Shown in pieces: positions 1 to 10,075 of a DNA stretch of 64,000 nucleotides. How positions within the stretch are numbered: position 1 is the stretch's first letter; each line of letters starts with the position of its first letter. The DNA comes from Microbacterium sp. (lineage in GTDB: Bacteria > Actinomycetota > Actinomycetes > Actinomycetales > Microbacteriaceae). The notes under the pieces are model-generated. The model was not told the DNA's origin and did no database searches. It was given only the letters and a program-made list of their open reading frames with translations. Made by a program: the position numbers and the translations under genes. The DNA is taken from positions 45,855 to 109,854 of the forward strand of contig QFPM01000013.1 of the NCBI GenBank assembly GCA_003248655.1, given 5' to 3'.

Positions 1-904
1 GGATGAGCGGCATGCCCTCGACGGGGCGCAGCGACATGCGCGGACCGGCGACGTCGGCGATCCGGCTCGACAGCACGACCTCGGCCGAGGTTCCCTCGAG
101 CGACCACGCGAGCCGCTTGACGAAGTCGGGGTCGCCGACCGGCTGGCTCGCGACCACGATCGTGTCGGCGCGCAGGGCAGTCGCGGTGAGGCTGGCCGAG
201 TCGGCCCCGTGCGTCACGGGGTAGATGTGGCCGTCGACGACGAGGTGCGGCGGGGCCTCGTCGAGGATCGTGGTGCCGACGACGGCGTAGCCGAGCCGGC
301 CCTCGTGGCCGAGCGTGCGCAGAGCGTACTCGACGTCGTCACGAGCGCCCACGACGACCGTGCGCGATGAGTAGCGCCCGAACGCCCGCTGGTGGACCAG
401 CCAACGGCGCCACAGCCAGCGCGTCCAGGTGAGGGCGATGATTCCCGCGGGCAGCGCGATGTAGAGCTGCGTGCGGATGCCCTCCCACTCGAAGAGCACG
501 AAGACGATCGCGAGGATGCCGAAGGAGAGCCCCGTCGCGTGCGCGACGCGCTTGTACTCCGTCGAGCCCGCGCCAAGGATGAGCGGGTCTCGCGTGTTGA
601 ACAGGCTCAGGGTGACGAGCCAGATGAGAGCGGTGCACAGCGGCACGCGCACGAGCAGCCACGGGTCGCCCGCGAGAACCCCTGGGGTCGTCGCCAGCAG
701 CGAGAGCGTCGAGGCGAGCATGCACGAGAGCATGACCACCGCGATGTCGCTGGTGCGCAGAAGCGCACGAAAGCGTCGCTCCCACTGCTGACGACTTGCC
801 AGTACTGCAGAACTGCGCGGCGACACCATCGTGTCGCCTCGCACTGCCCGAGAGCCGAAGCTCGGCAGTTGGAGAGCCGGCGCGACCTCGTCGATCGCGC
901 TCAT
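1..904 (-). CDS. Exopolysaccharide polyprenyl-phosphate sugar transferase, N-terminal part (cut by window edge)
   Basis: About 301 codons of a membrane protein read leftward from ATG at 904 and run off the window. A GGAG ribosome site lies seven bases before this ATG. Several hydrophobic segments lie within roughly residues 50-165, ending at a basic WTRWLWRRW stretch. A CoA-binding/Rossmann-like region follows (YSSRTVVVGARDDVEYALRT). This is the usual front half of the WbaP/WcaJ/CpsE family, which moves a sugar-1-phosphate onto undecaprenyl phosphate to start surface polysaccharide synthesis. The catalytic transferase domain would lie beyond position 1 and cannot be checked. The family call rests on the N-terminal architecture only. 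Confidence 0.8.
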   Translation of the reverse strand, partial: MSAIDEVAPALQLPSFGSRAVRGDTMVSPRSSAVLASRQQWERRFRALLRTSDIAVVMLSCMLASTLSLLATTPGVLAGDPWLLVRVPLCTALIWLVTLSLFNTRDPLILGAGSTEYKRVAHATGLSFGILAIVFVLFEWEGIRTQLYIALPAGIIALTWTRWLWRRWLVHQRAFGRYSSRTVVVGARDDVEYALRTLGHEGRLGYAVVGTTILDEAPPHLVVDGHIYPVTHGADSASLTATALRADTIVVASQPVGDPDFVKRLAWSLEGTSAEVVLSSRIADVAGPRMSLRPVEGMPLI

Positions 905-1299
905 CGCGCTGCTCCACAGACAATACGTGTCCGCATGTATGCCCCCCAGCAGACTTGCGCATCACAGCAGACGCCGAAGCGCCTGCTTCCCCCAGAGAAC
1001 GCCTGGATCCCCCCGGATCGCGCGACGTCCCCACACGTTTCGCGCTGCGTTCGTCAGTAACTCTAGCGCGTCGGGAGGGGCGGCGCGAGTTCCGTTTGTT
1101 AACTCGGCGTAAAACCGCGGTTCATCTCTCCGCTGGCCGCGGTCTCAGCGATCGGTGCGCACGTCGGGCTGTTCCCGGTCGGGGGTCACGCCGGCGGCGA
1201 GAGAACCACCAGCCAGCCGAACCGGCATCCGCTAGAGCCGTTTCGACTCGCTTCGCTCGCTCAACGACCGGGGGTCGGAGCCTCGCACCAGGGAAGAGC
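905..1299. other. Gene-free region upstream of the sugar transferase gene
   Basis: About 395 bases without a convincing gene. It must hold the leftward promoter of the sugar transferase gene; I could not pick a clear -35/-10 pair. AT-richer patches occur near 1090-1115. The right-hand part holds a repeat-like string (1241-1274) and the approach to the tRNA terminator. Short reading frames here lack ribosome sites and recognisable protein features. Confidence 0.5.
1241..1274. repeat. Possible dispersed intergenic repeat rich in CGCT units
   Basis: The string begins TTTCGACTCGCTTCGCTCGC and continues to CAACGACCGGGGG. From memory, close variants of this string (GTTTCGACTCGCTGCGCTCG followed by CTCAACGACCGG) recur between genes in Microbacterium-like genomes. 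Only one copy is visible here, so its repeat nature cannot be shown from this window. Confidence 0.35.
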
Positions 1300-1334
1300 A
1301 AAACCCCCGCCATGTAGAAGCTAGGCGAGGGTTT
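1300..1334 (-). terminator. Intrinsic terminator of the Glu-Asp-Phe tRNA operon
   Basis: Read leftward, AAACCCTCGCC (1334-1324) pairs with GGCGGGGGTTTT (1311-1300) around a 12-base loop, and the run of T comes at the end of the stem. It lies about 28 bases after the 3' end of tRNA-Phe, where a Rho-independent terminator for the leftward tRNA transcript is expected. Confidence 0.75.
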
Positions 1335-1361
1335 CTGGGACCGTTGTAACGACGATCCGTG

Positions 1362-1434
1362 TGGCTCCGACGGGCGTCGATCCCGTGACCTCACGATTTT
1401 CAGTCGTGCGCTCTACCAACTGAGCTACAGAGCC
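1362..1434 (-). tRNA. tRNA-Phe (GAA)
   Basis: The cloverleaf folds fully. The acceptor stem is GGCTCTG/CGGAGCC, the D arm is GCTC/GAGC, the anticodon stem is CACGA/TCGTG with loop CTGAAAA (anticodon GAA), and the T stem is ACGGG/CCCGT. The discriminator base is A. CCA is not encoded. It is the last gene of a three-tRNA leftward cluster and sits just before a terminator hairpin. Confidence 0.96.
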
Positions 1435-1503
1435 GCGGGGCCGAATCGCGCCGCAAAGCGGCTTCTCGACCACCGGCTATCCGGGGCTGTCGCTCCGAAT
1501 GAG

Positions 1504-1577
1504 CGACCCTGACGGGACTTGAACCCGCGACCTCCGCCGTGACAGGGCGGCACGCTAACCAACTGCGCTACAGGGCC
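1504..1577 (-). tRNA. tRNA-Asp (GTC)
   Basis: The acceptor stem is GGCCCTG/CAGGGTC with discriminator G, the anticodon stem is CCGCC/GGCGG with loop CTGTCAC (anticodon GTC), and the T loop is TTCAAGT. CCA is not encoded. It is the middle gene of the leftward Glu-Asp-Phe cluster, an order common in Actinobacteria. Confidence 0.96.
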
Positions 1578-1604
1578 ATGCTTGTGAAGTTGTGTGCCGG
1601 AGAG

Positions 1605-1677
1605 TGACCCCAACGGGATTCGAACCCGTGCTACCGCCGTGAAAGGGCGGCGTCCTAGGCCGCTAAACGATGGGGCC
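1605..1677 (-). tRNA. tRNA-Glu (TTC)
   Basis: The acceptor stem is GGCCCCA/TGGGGTC with discriminator A, the anticodon stem is CCGCC/GGCGG with loop CTTTCAC (anticodon TTC), and the T loop is TTCGAAT. It is first in the leftward tRNA cluster, so the cluster promoter should lie in 1678-1760, where it shares a gap with the rightward M23 peptidase gene. Confidence 0.96.
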
Positions 1678-1910
1678 GAGCGAACCCGAAGGCTCATTCT
1701 TACCGACGCCCAAGCATACGCAACACCCCATCAAATGGGAAATCGGTGGCGTGGGCTCCGGCGTCTCGCGCGACGCGCGGGAATGATGAGAAGAACCCCG
1801 GATGCCCAGAAGTCCTTCGACATCGGTGGTGATGTTGTTAGTGTGACAGATGGTGCCATTGTGAAACCCGGTGCCACCGCTCAAACCAACCCGACGAGAG
1901 GTGAAGCGCG

Positions 1911-3266
1911 GTGATGGACGAAGCCACCCCCGCGGAGGACTGCGGTTGCGCGCCGAGCCCGCGCGAACTTCAGCGCCTGCGCAACCCCCTCTCACGCCGG
2001 ACGGCGCTCGGAATCGGTGGCCTCGGCATCCTGGGCATCGGTGCGCTCGCATCCGGTCTCGCTTCGGCGGCGTTCGCGGCGGACTACCCCTCGTGGGACG
2101 ACGTGCAGCGCGCGAAGAACAACGAGGCGGCGAAGGCCCAAGAGGTCACGCGCATCGAGGGTCTCATCAACTCCCTGCAGGCGGATGTCGCGGCCAAGCA
2201 GGCGATCGCGGAGCAGCTCGCCGGCGAGTATGCCGCAGCCCAAGAGGCGTACGAGACGGCCGCCGCTCAAGCTGACGACCTGCAGGCACAGGCTGACGCC
2301 GAGCGCGTGCGAGCGGACGAGACGGCGCAGAAGCTCGGCCGCCTCGCGGCGCAGCAGTACCGCTCGGGCGGCGACGACGCCGCGCTCGAGCTCTTCTTCT
2401 CGGGCTCGGCGGCGACGGCCGACGACCTGCTCGCCAAGCTCGGCACCATGGACCGCCTCGTCGCGGCCAACCAGGGCGTCTACGCCGACGCGGTGAGCGC
2501 GCGCGACAACGCGCAGAACCTGCTCGACCAGGCGAGCGTCGCGCGCGAAGAGCGCGACCGCCTGCAGAAAGAAGCCGAGCAGAAGATGCTCGCCGCGCAG
2601 GATGCCGCGGCCGCAGCCCAAGTCGCCCTCGACGCGCAGACCGAGAACCTCGGCACGCTCCAGGCGCAGTTGGCCGCGCTCAAGGACACGACGGCCAAGA
2701 CGATCGCCGACTACCAGGCCGGCGTCGAAGAGCGCCGCCGCCAGGAAGAGGCCCGCCGCAAGGCCGAAGAAGAGGCGCGACGCAAGGCCGCCGAAGAAGC
2801 CGCCGCAGCGGCCGGTAGCGGTGGCGGAGGCTCGGGCGGCCAGGCCGGCTCCGGCGGCTGGGTGCGCCCGGCATCCGGCTACATCAGCTCGTGGTACGGC
2901 AACCGCGGCACGATCTGCGGCAACGGATACTGCACGACCGGTCACCGCGGAATCGACTTCGCCACGAGTTGCTGGTCGCCGATCTACGCCGCTGCCTCGG
3001 GCCGTGTCATCCTCGCGCAGAAGCTCAGCTCGTGGGGCAACTACGTCAAAATCCAGCACGGCGACGGCACGGTCACCGCCTACGCGCACATCGCCGACGG
3101 CGGATACAACGTCGGCGTCGGCCAGTCGGTCGGCGCGGGCCAGGTCATCGCATACGTCGGCAACACCGGCGCATCCAGCGGATGCCACCTGCACTTCGAA
3201 GTCTGGATCGGCGCCGACCGCATCGACCCCGCGCCGTTCTTGCGCGCGCGGGGCATTTCAGTCTGA
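1911..3266 (+). CDS. Tat-exported M23 family peptidoglycan endopeptidase with coiled coil
   Basis: 451 residues from GTG 1911 (AGAGG nine bases upstream); ATG 1914 is the next codon and an equal alternative. A twin-arginine signal (SRRTALGIGG, residues 28-37) with a cleavable AFA site near residue 56 indicates export by Tat. A long Ala/Glu-rich coiled coil follows (about 60-300), including an EERRRQEEARRKAEEEARRK-type helix, then a Gly/Ser linker and a C-terminal LytM/M23 domain. Expected zinc ligands are present: H345 and D349 in GHRGIDF, and HLH at 426-428. The plan matches EnvC/NlpD-like cell-wall hydrolases or activators at the envelope. Because the metal ligands are intact, a catalytic enzyme is favoured over an activator. 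Confidence 0.9.
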   Translation: MMDEATPAEDCGCAPSPRELQRLRNPLSRRTALGIGGLGILGIGALASGLASAAFAADYPSWDDVQRAKNNEAAKAQEVTRIEGLINSLQADVAAKQAIAEQLAGEYAAAQEAYETAAAQADDLQAQADAERVRADETAQKLGRLAAQQYRSGGDDAALELFFSGSAATADDLLAKLGTMDRLVAANQGVYADAVSARDNAQNLLDQASVAREERDRLQKEAEQKMLAAQDAAAAAQVALDAQTENLGTLQAQLAALKDTTAKTIADYQAGVEERRRQEEARRKAEEEARRKAAEEAAAAAGSGGGGSGGQAGSGGWVRPASGYISSWYGNRGTICGNGYCTTGHRGIDFATSCWSPIYAAASGRVILAQKLSSWGNYVKIQHGDGTVTAYAHIADGGYNVGVGQSVGAGQVIAYVGNTGASSGCHLHFEVWIGADRIDPAPFLRARGISV

Positions 3267-3296
3267 CGCCCGCCCGGCGTAGCGTCAGCCCGTCGC

Positions 3297-3830
3297 TCAG
3301 ATGGTCTTGGGGGAGTGACCCTCGCCCTGCGTCGCGGTCTCGCCGCCCTCATCCTGGAAGCGCACGATCGCCTCGGCGATGAGGCGCTCGGCCTCGGCGG
3401 CATCCGCCCACTCATCGACCTTGACCCACTTGCCGGGCTCGAGGTCCTTGTAGTGCTCGAAGAAGTGGCCGATCTCGCCCTTCGTCCACTCGTCGAGGTC
3501 GCCGACATCCTGGATGTGCGCCCAGCGCGGGTCCTTCGCGAGCACCGCCACGACCTTGTCGTCGCCGCCGGCTTCGTCGCTCATCTTGAGCACGCCGACG
3601 GGCCGGACCTTCGCGAGGATTCCCGGGTACAGGTCGCGGTCGAGGAGCACGAGCACATCGAGCGGGTCGCCGTCTTCGCCGAGCGTGTCTTCGAAGAAGC
3701 CGTAGTTGGCGGGGTAGCCCATCGGCGTGAACAGCACGCGGTCGAGGAAGACCCGGCCGGTGCCGTGGTCGACCTCGTACTTGACCCGGCTGCCGCGCGG
3801 GATCTCGATGACGGCGTCGTATGCGCCCAT
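3297..3830 (-). CDS. ppa: Inorganic pyrophosphatase
   Basis: 177 residues, the normal size for a bacterial family I soluble pyrophosphatase, which hydrolyses pyrophosphate to phosphate in the cytoplasm and pulls biosynthetic reactions forward. The family signature DGDPLDV sits at residues 53-59, with an upstream RGSRVKYE patch and a downstream DPRWAHI segment. Start at 3830 is set by an AAGGAG-like site (CCGAAGGAGC) just before the ATG; a longer in-frame extension to 3908 has no family similarity. Transcribed away from tilS, with a long inverted repeat in the shared gap. Confidence 0.96.
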   Translation of the reverse strand: MGAYDAVIEIPRGSRVKYEVDHGTGRVFLDRVLFTPMGYPANYGFFEDTLGEDGDPLDVLVLLDRDLYPGILAKVRPVGVLKMSDEAGGDDKVVAVLAKDPRWAHIQDVGDLDEWTKGEIGHFFEHYKDLEPGKWVKVDEWADAAEAERLIAEAIVRFQDEGGETATQGEGHSPKTI

Positions 3831-3901
3831 GGGGTGCTCCTTCGGAAAGTCTGCGGATTGCCGCGTCAAGCCTAGTCGGGGCGCGGTGCGCCCACAGAGC
3901 G

Positions 3902-3978
3902 GGCGCATAACTCAGGCAGAACCCGGTCGAACCGCGTGTCGCGAGCCTAGATCGCCCGATCTGCCTGAGTTATGCGCC
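3902..3978. repeat. Family A inverted-repeat element, copy 1 (77 bp)
   Basis: A perfect 19-base inverted repeat: GGCGCATAACTCAGGCAGA at 3902-3920 and its exact reverse complement at 3960-3978, around a 39-base centre. The same arms recur at 27687-27764. It lies between the divergent genes ppa and tilS, so it is not simply a terminator. The right arm ends 27 bases before the tilS start codon. Confidence 0.92.
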
Positions 3979-4005
3979 GGGTAGCACGGCGCATGCCCCG
4001 GTACC

Positions 4006-5001
4006 GTGGATGCCGTGGAGCACCGACCGGGCCTCGATCCCGCCGTCGCCGAGATCCGGCGGGCGGTGCGCGGGGCGCTTGCGACCGTGACCGGGCCGGT
4101 CCTGGTCGGGCTGTCGGGCGGCGCCGACTCGCTCGCGCTCGCCGCCGCGGTCGCGTTCGAGGCGCCGAAGGCGGGCGCCATGGCCTCCGCCGTCGTGATC
4201 GATCACGGGCTGCAGGACGGATCCGACCGGGTCGCCGCGCGCGCCGCGGCAGCGGCCGAAGAGCTCGGGCTCCCGGCGCGGGTCATCCGGGTCGAGGTAG
4301 GCACCGAGGGCGGGCCCGAGGCCGCCGCCCGCGACGCCCGCCGGACCGCGCTCCTCGAAGCCGCCAAGGATGCCGGAGCGCAGGCGATCATGCTCGCGCA
4401 CACCCTCGACGACCAGGCCGAGACGGTGCTCGTCGGCCTCGCGCGCGGCTCGGGCGCCGCGAGCCTCGGCGGGATGAGTCCCGACCGCGAGGAGGAGGGC
4501 ATCCGCATCCTTCGCCCGCTGCTGGGTGTTCGCCGCGGGGCCACGCGCGCCGCGTGCGCCGCCGAGGGCCTTCCGGTGTGGGAGGACCCGCACAATCTCG
4601 ACCGCCGGTTCCTGCGCGTCCGCGTCCGCCAGGACGTCATGCCGCTGCTCGAGAGCGAACTCGGACCGGGCGTCGCGGAGGCCCTCGCCCGCACAAGCGA
4701 TCAACTGCGCGAGGATGCCGCGGCCTTCGCCGACATGATCGACGAGACCATCGAGGACATCGTCGAGCACGCCGAGGCGGGCATCGCCGTGTCCGTCCCG
4801 GCGCTCGCCGCGAACCCGCCCGCGCTTGCCCACCGCATCATCCGACACGTCGTCGGGAGCGAGTTCGGCGCGTCGCTCACGCGCGCGCAGACCCTCGAGG
4901 TCGCGCGCCTCGTGACCGACTGGCACGGTCAGGCAGGCGTCGACCTGCCCGGATGCCGGGCCACTCGAGTCGGCACGCGACTCGAGTTCACGGCGCGCTG
5001 A
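4006..5001 (+). CDS. tilS: tRNA(Ile)-lysidine synthetase
   Basis: 331 residues. TilS attaches lysine to C34 of the CAT-anticodon tRNA-Ile so that it reads AUA, an essential step using ATP. The PP-loop motif SGGADS lies at residues 37-42, followed by the VIDHGLQDGS and LAHTLDDQAETVL motifs typical of the N-type ATP pyrophosphatase fold. Length fits the short actinobacterial form without a large C-terminal domain. GTG 4006 gives the best N-terminus (GTG 4015 is possible). No good ribosome site is visible, so a leaderless message is conceivable. The neighbours hpt and ftsH are its usual partners, although a leftward DUF937 gene intervenes here. Confidence 0.93.
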   Translation: MDAVEHRPGLDPAVAEIRRAVRGALATVTGPVLVGLSGGADSLALAAAVAFEAPKAGAMASAVVIDHGLQDGSDRVAARAAAAAEELGLPARVIRVEVGTEGGPEAAARDARRTALLEAAKDAGAQAIMLAHTLDDQAETVLVGLARGSGAASLGGMSPDREEEGIRILRPLLGVRRGATRAACAAEGLPVWEDPHNLDRRFLRVRVRQDVMPLLESELGPGVAEALARTSDQLREDAAAFADMIDETIEDIVEHAEAGIAVSVPALAANPPALAHRIIRHVVGSEFGASLTRAQTLEVARLVTDWHGQAGVDLPGCRATRVGTRLEFTAR

Positions 5002-5010
5002 CGGCGGCGG

Positions 5011-5532
5011 CTACTTGTTGCCGCCGAGCAGGCCGCCGAGAAGCCCGCCGATGTCGAAGCCGCCGCCCTGCTTCGAGCCGCCGCCACCGAGCAGGCCTCC
5101 GATGAGGTCGCCGATGCCGTCGCCAGCCCCGGCCGACTGCTGGGAGCCCTGGCTCTTCGCGAGCATCCCCATGACGATCGGTGCGAGCACGGGCAGAAGC
5201 TTGCCGAAGTCGATGCCCGCCGTCTGCGTGTCGTCGGTCAGCGTCTGCGCGACCTCCTGCTCTTTGCCGCCGAACACGTGCCCGAGGATCTTCTCGCCGT
5301 CGGCCGTGTCGACCTCGTCGACGGATGCCGGCGCGGACGAACCCGCGTGCTTTCCGAGCGCCGCCTCGATCGCCGCCGACCCCTCGGGGGTGGAGGCGTT
5401 CTTCTGCAGGCCGCTGAGGATGGCGCCTCCGCCCTGCTCGACGGCCGCCTGCGCGGTGCCCGGGTCAACCCCGAGCTTCGCGGCGATGTCGTCGATCGGA
5501 AGCATCTTCAGAATGTCGTCGAGTCCGGCCAT
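5011..5532 (-). CDS. DUF937 (YidB-like) protein
   Basis: 173 residues starting MAGLDDILKMLPIDDIAAKL after a GGAGGAAC ribosome site. It has two helical parts: a front with EQGGGAILSGLQKNA, then KILGHVFGGKEQEV and FGKLLPVLAPIVMGML. A Gly-rich tail with repeated IGGLLGGLLGG ends the protein. This is the standard pattern of the DUF937/YidB family, whose function is unknown. It is convergent with tilS, with nine bases between the stop codons, and divergent from hpt. Confidence 0.88.
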   Translation of the reverse strand: MAGLDDILKMLPIDDIAAKLGVDPGTAQAAVEQGGGAILSGLQKNASTPEGSAAIEAALGKHAGSSAPASVDEVDTADGEKILGHVFGGKEQEVAQTLTDDTQTAGIDFGKLLPVLAPIVMGMLAKSQGSQQSAGAGDGIGDLIGGLLGGGGSKQGGGFDIGGLLGGLLGGNK

Positions 5533-5634
5533 GTCCGTGTTCCTCCGTTGGTTTCTCGGGCGACCGTCGCCCCTGTCGCACAGCCTAGGTGCGCGAGTGT
5601 GGGCACGTCATCCTCGACTGCCTAGACTCGCTGC

Positions 5635-6186
5635 ATGCGCGCAGCCGACATCGCGGACCAGCTGACCACCGTCCTCGTCACCGAGGAGGAGATTCACGCG
5701 AAGCTCGACGCGCTGGCGCGGCAGGTCGAGATCGACTATGAGGGGCGCGAGCTGCTGCTGATCGGCGTGCTGAAGGGCGCCGTCATGGTCATGGCCGACT
5801 TCGCTCGGCGCCTGACCCGCGACATCACGATGGACTGGATGGCGGTCTCGTCCTATGGCGCGGGGACAAAGTCGAGCGGCGTCGTGCAGATCCGCAAAGA
5901 CCTCGACACCGATCTCACCGGTACGCACGTGCTCATCGTCGAGGACATCATCGATTCGGGCCTCACCCTCAGCTGGCTGCTCGACAACTTCGCGTCGCGT
6001 GGCGCAGCATCCATCGAGATCCTGGCGCTTCTTCGCAAGCCGGATGCCGCGAAGGTCGAGTTGCACTCGAAGTATGTCGGCTTCGACATCCCGAACGACT
6101 TCGTCGTCGGCTATGGGCTCGATTTCGACGAGCGCTACCGGAACCTCCGGGATGTCGCGGTGCTCGCGCCGCACGTGTACAGCTGA
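5635..6186 (+). CDS. hpt: Hypoxanthine phosphoribosyltransferase
   Basis: 183 residues, normal for bacterial Hpt, which salvages hypoxanthine or guanine to IMP or GMP using PRPP in the cytoplasm. The PRPP-binding loop reads VEDIIDSGLTL (from residue 102). The upstream GVLKGAVMVMADFARRL and DWMAVSSYG segments and the downstream GFDIPNDFVVGYGLDFDERYRNL are classic for the family. ATG 5635 is the start. It precedes ftsH by 81 bases; the tilS-hpt-ftsH order is conserved across many Gram-positive bacteria. Confidence 0.96.
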   Translation: MRAADIADQLTTVLVTEEEIHAKLDALARQVEIDYEGRELLLIGVLKGAVMVMADFARRLTRDITMDWMAVSSYGAGTKSSGVVQIRKDLDTDLTGTHVLIVEDIIDSGLTLSWLLDNFASRGAASIEILALLRKPDAAKVELHSKYVGFDIPNDFVVGYGLDFDERYRNLRDVAVLAPHVYS

Positions 6187-6267
6187 CCGCCGGCTGGACG
6201 AAAACCGTGCGCCGTGGGCGAAATCCACAGCCCCGGCATAGTGGTGCCGGGGTAGCCTGAGCGGACC

Positions 6268-8271
<2,004 letters not shown>

Positions 8272-8292
8272 GCGATCACCTAGGCTCAAGAC

Positions 8293-8880
8293 GTGGCCGT
8301 CGATCGTGAGCGCGTCGCCGCGGCGGTGCGCGACATCCTCGAGGCGATCGGGGAGGACCCCGATCGTCCGGGTCTGAAGGCGACCCCGCAGCGCGTCGCC
8401 GACGCCTATGCCGAGTTCTTCGCCGGCATCGGAAAGGATGCCGCGGAGCCCCTCGCGCACACGATCTCGGTCTCGCGCGGCCCGGCCCCGGGCACACTGC
8501 CGTCCGGCGCGGTGGTGCTGCGCGGCATCCGCTTCCGGTCGGTGTGCGAGCACCATCTGCTGCCGTTCGCGGGGCGCGCGCACATCGCGTACCTGCCGGG
8601 TGAGCAGGTCGTGGGGCTCGGGGCGCTGCCGAAGGTCGTCGATGTGCTGGCCGCGCGCCCACAGGTGCAGGAGCGCCTCGGCGAGCAGATCGCCGACACG
8701 ATCGCCGCGGCGCTGGATGCCCGCGGCGTCGTCGTCGTGCTCGACGCGAGCCACGAGTGCCTCACGATGCGCGGAGATCGCCAGCCCGACGCCTCTACCG
8801 TCACGATCGCGGCGCGCGGCGAGCTCGCCGAGCCAGCGGCGCGGGCCGAGATCATCGCGGTTGTCGGGGGTGCCGCGTGA
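8293..8880 (+). CDS. folE: GTP cyclohydrolase I
   Basis: 195 residues from GTG 8293. Catalyses GTP to 7,8-dihydroneopterin triphosphate, the entry step of tetrahydrofolate synthesis. The zinc ligands match the family: C85 and H88 in SVCEHHLLPF and C156 in SHECLTMRG. Also typical are GLSKV-like VGLGALPKVVDVLA and QERLGEQIADTI. Its stop overlaps the folP start in a GTGA junction, so the two are translated as a coupled unit. It is the first of four consecutive folate genes. Confidence 0.97.
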   Translation: MAVDRERVAAAVRDILEAIGEDPDRPGLKATPQRVADAYAEFFAGIGKDAAEPLAHTISVSRGPAPGTLPSGAVVLRGIRFRSVCEHHLLPFAGRAHIAYLPGEQVVGLGALPKVVDVLAARPQVQERLGEQIADTIAAALDARGVVVVLDASHECLTMRGDRQPDASTVTIAARGELAEPAARAEIIAVVGGAA

Positions 8881-9704
8881 CCCTCGTGATGGGGATCGTC
8901 AACGTCACGCCCGACTCGTTCAGCGACGGCGGGCGGTTCCCGGACGCGGATGCCGCGACCGCGCACGGCCTCGCGCTGCGCGCGGCGGGTGCCGACCTGC
9001 TCGACGTCGGCGGCGAGTCGACGCGGCCCGGCGCCGAGCGGGTGGCGCCCGAGATCGAGCAAGGGCGTGTGCTGCCGGTCGTTGAGGCGCTCGCGGCCGC
9101 CGGCGCGATCGTGAGCATCGACACGATGAACGCCTCGACCGCGGTCGCCGCCGCCGCCGCGGGCGCGCGGATCGTCAACGACGTCTCGGGCGGGCTCGCC
9201 GACCCCGAAATGCTCGGCGCGGTCGCGGCATCCGGCGCCGACGTCGTTCTCCAGCACTGGCGCGGGCCCTCCGCCGACATGTACGCCCGGGCGGCCTACG
9301 ACGACCTCGCGGCAGAGCTCGTCGCCGAGCTCGAGGGGCGGCTCGTCGCCGCGGCGGATGCCGGTATCTCGCCCGACCGCGTCATCCTCGATCCGGGCAT
9401 CGGGTTCGGCAAGCGCGGCGAGCAGAACTGGCAGGCGCTGCGCGCACTCGAGCGCATCGTCGCGATCGGCCCGCGGGTGCTCGTCGGCACGAGCCGCAAG
9501 CGGTTCCTTGCCGAGACGCTCGCGGCGGCATCGGCGGATGCCGAGGTCATCGAGGCGCGGCGCGACCTCGCGACCGCCGTCACGAGCGTGCTCGCGGCGC
9601 AGGCGGCGGTATGGGCCGTGCGCGTCCACGACGTCGGGGCGACGCGCGATGCGCTCGCGGTCTGGCGCGCCTGGCATCCGAGCGAAACGCGGGTAGGGGC
9701 GTGA
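8877..9704 (+). CDS. folP: Dihydropteroate synthase
   Basis: 275 residues from GTG 8877, overlapping the folE stop. Condenses 6-hydroxymethyl-dihydropterin pyrophosphate with p-aminobenzoate and is the target of sulfonamides. Family signatures are at the N-terminus, MGIVNVTPDSFSDGGRF, and DVGGESTRPGA near residues 43-53. Later motifs are IVNDVSGG, LDPGIGFGKRGEQNW and GTSRKRF. A longer reading frame back to 8757 is just overlap with folE. The pterin- and pABA-binding loops look intact. Confidence 0.97.
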   Translation: MTLVMGIVNVTPDSFSDGGRFPDADAATAHGLALRAAGADLLDVGGESTRPGAERVAPEIEQGRVLPVVEALAAAGAIVSIDTMNASTAVAAAAAGARIVNDVSGGLADPEMLGAVAASGADVVLQHWRGPSADMYARAAYDDLAAELVAELEGRLVAAADAGISPDRVILDPGIGFGKRGEQNWQALRALERIVAIGPRVLVGTSRKRFLAETLAAASADAEVIEARRDLATAVTSVLAAQAAVWAVRVHDVGATRDALAVWRAWHPSETRVGA

Positions 9705-9709
9705 GGTCG

Positions 9710-10075
9710 ATGGATGAGATCGTGCTGACGGGCATCCGGGCGACCGGGTTCCACGGTGTGTACGACCACGAGCGGCGCGACGGACAGGAGTTCGTCGTCG
9801 ATGCGACGCTCCACGTCAGCACGGCGCGCGCGGCCGAGACCGACGACGTCGCCGACACGATCCACTACGGCGAGGCCGCCGAGCAGATCGCCGCGATCGT
9901 CGCGGGCGAGCCGGTGAACCTCCTCGAGACCCTCGCCGAGCGGATCGCCGCGGCTCTCCTTGCCCGCCCGGGCGTGCACGGCGTCATCGTCACGGTGCAC
10001 AAGCCGCAGGCGCCGATCCCGGTGCCGTTCGAGGATGTCGCGGTGACGATCCGCCGCACCGGAGGAGCATCGTGA
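9710..10075 (+). CDS. folB: Dihydroneopterin aldolase
   Basis: 121 residues from ATG 9710, the usual FolB length. Converts dihydroneopterin to 6-hydroxymethyl-dihydropterin plus glycolaldehyde. Visible family features are LTGIRATGFHGVYDHER at the start, ADTIHYGEAAEQI in the middle, NLLETLAERIA, and the closing VTVHKPQAPIPVPFEDVAVTI (21-residue stretch abbreviated: HKP then PFEDV). An in-frame GTG at 9701 overlaps the folP stop and could be the true start (adds three residues). The AGGGG site fits ATG 9710 better. Confidence 0.94.
   Translation: MDEIVLTGIRATGFHGVYDHERRDGQEFVVDATLHVSTARAAETDDVADTIHYGEAAEQIAAIVAGEPVNLLETLAERIAAALLARPGVHGVIVTVHKPQAPIPVPFEDVAVTIRRTGGAS

Noticed and set aside
955..1030. 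Possible 6C RNA, suggested by CCCCC and CCCCCC loops upstream of the sugar transferase gene
   Set aside because: The C-runs are not clearly held in two stable hairpins with the expected spacing, and there is no promoter or terminator around them. GGATCCCCCCGGATC is just a short palindrome-like string.
4006..5001. Possible frameshift or truncation of TilS because it is only 331 residues
   Set aside because: Actinobacterial TilS proteins are commonly of this length; all PP-loop motifs are present and the frame is uninterrupted.
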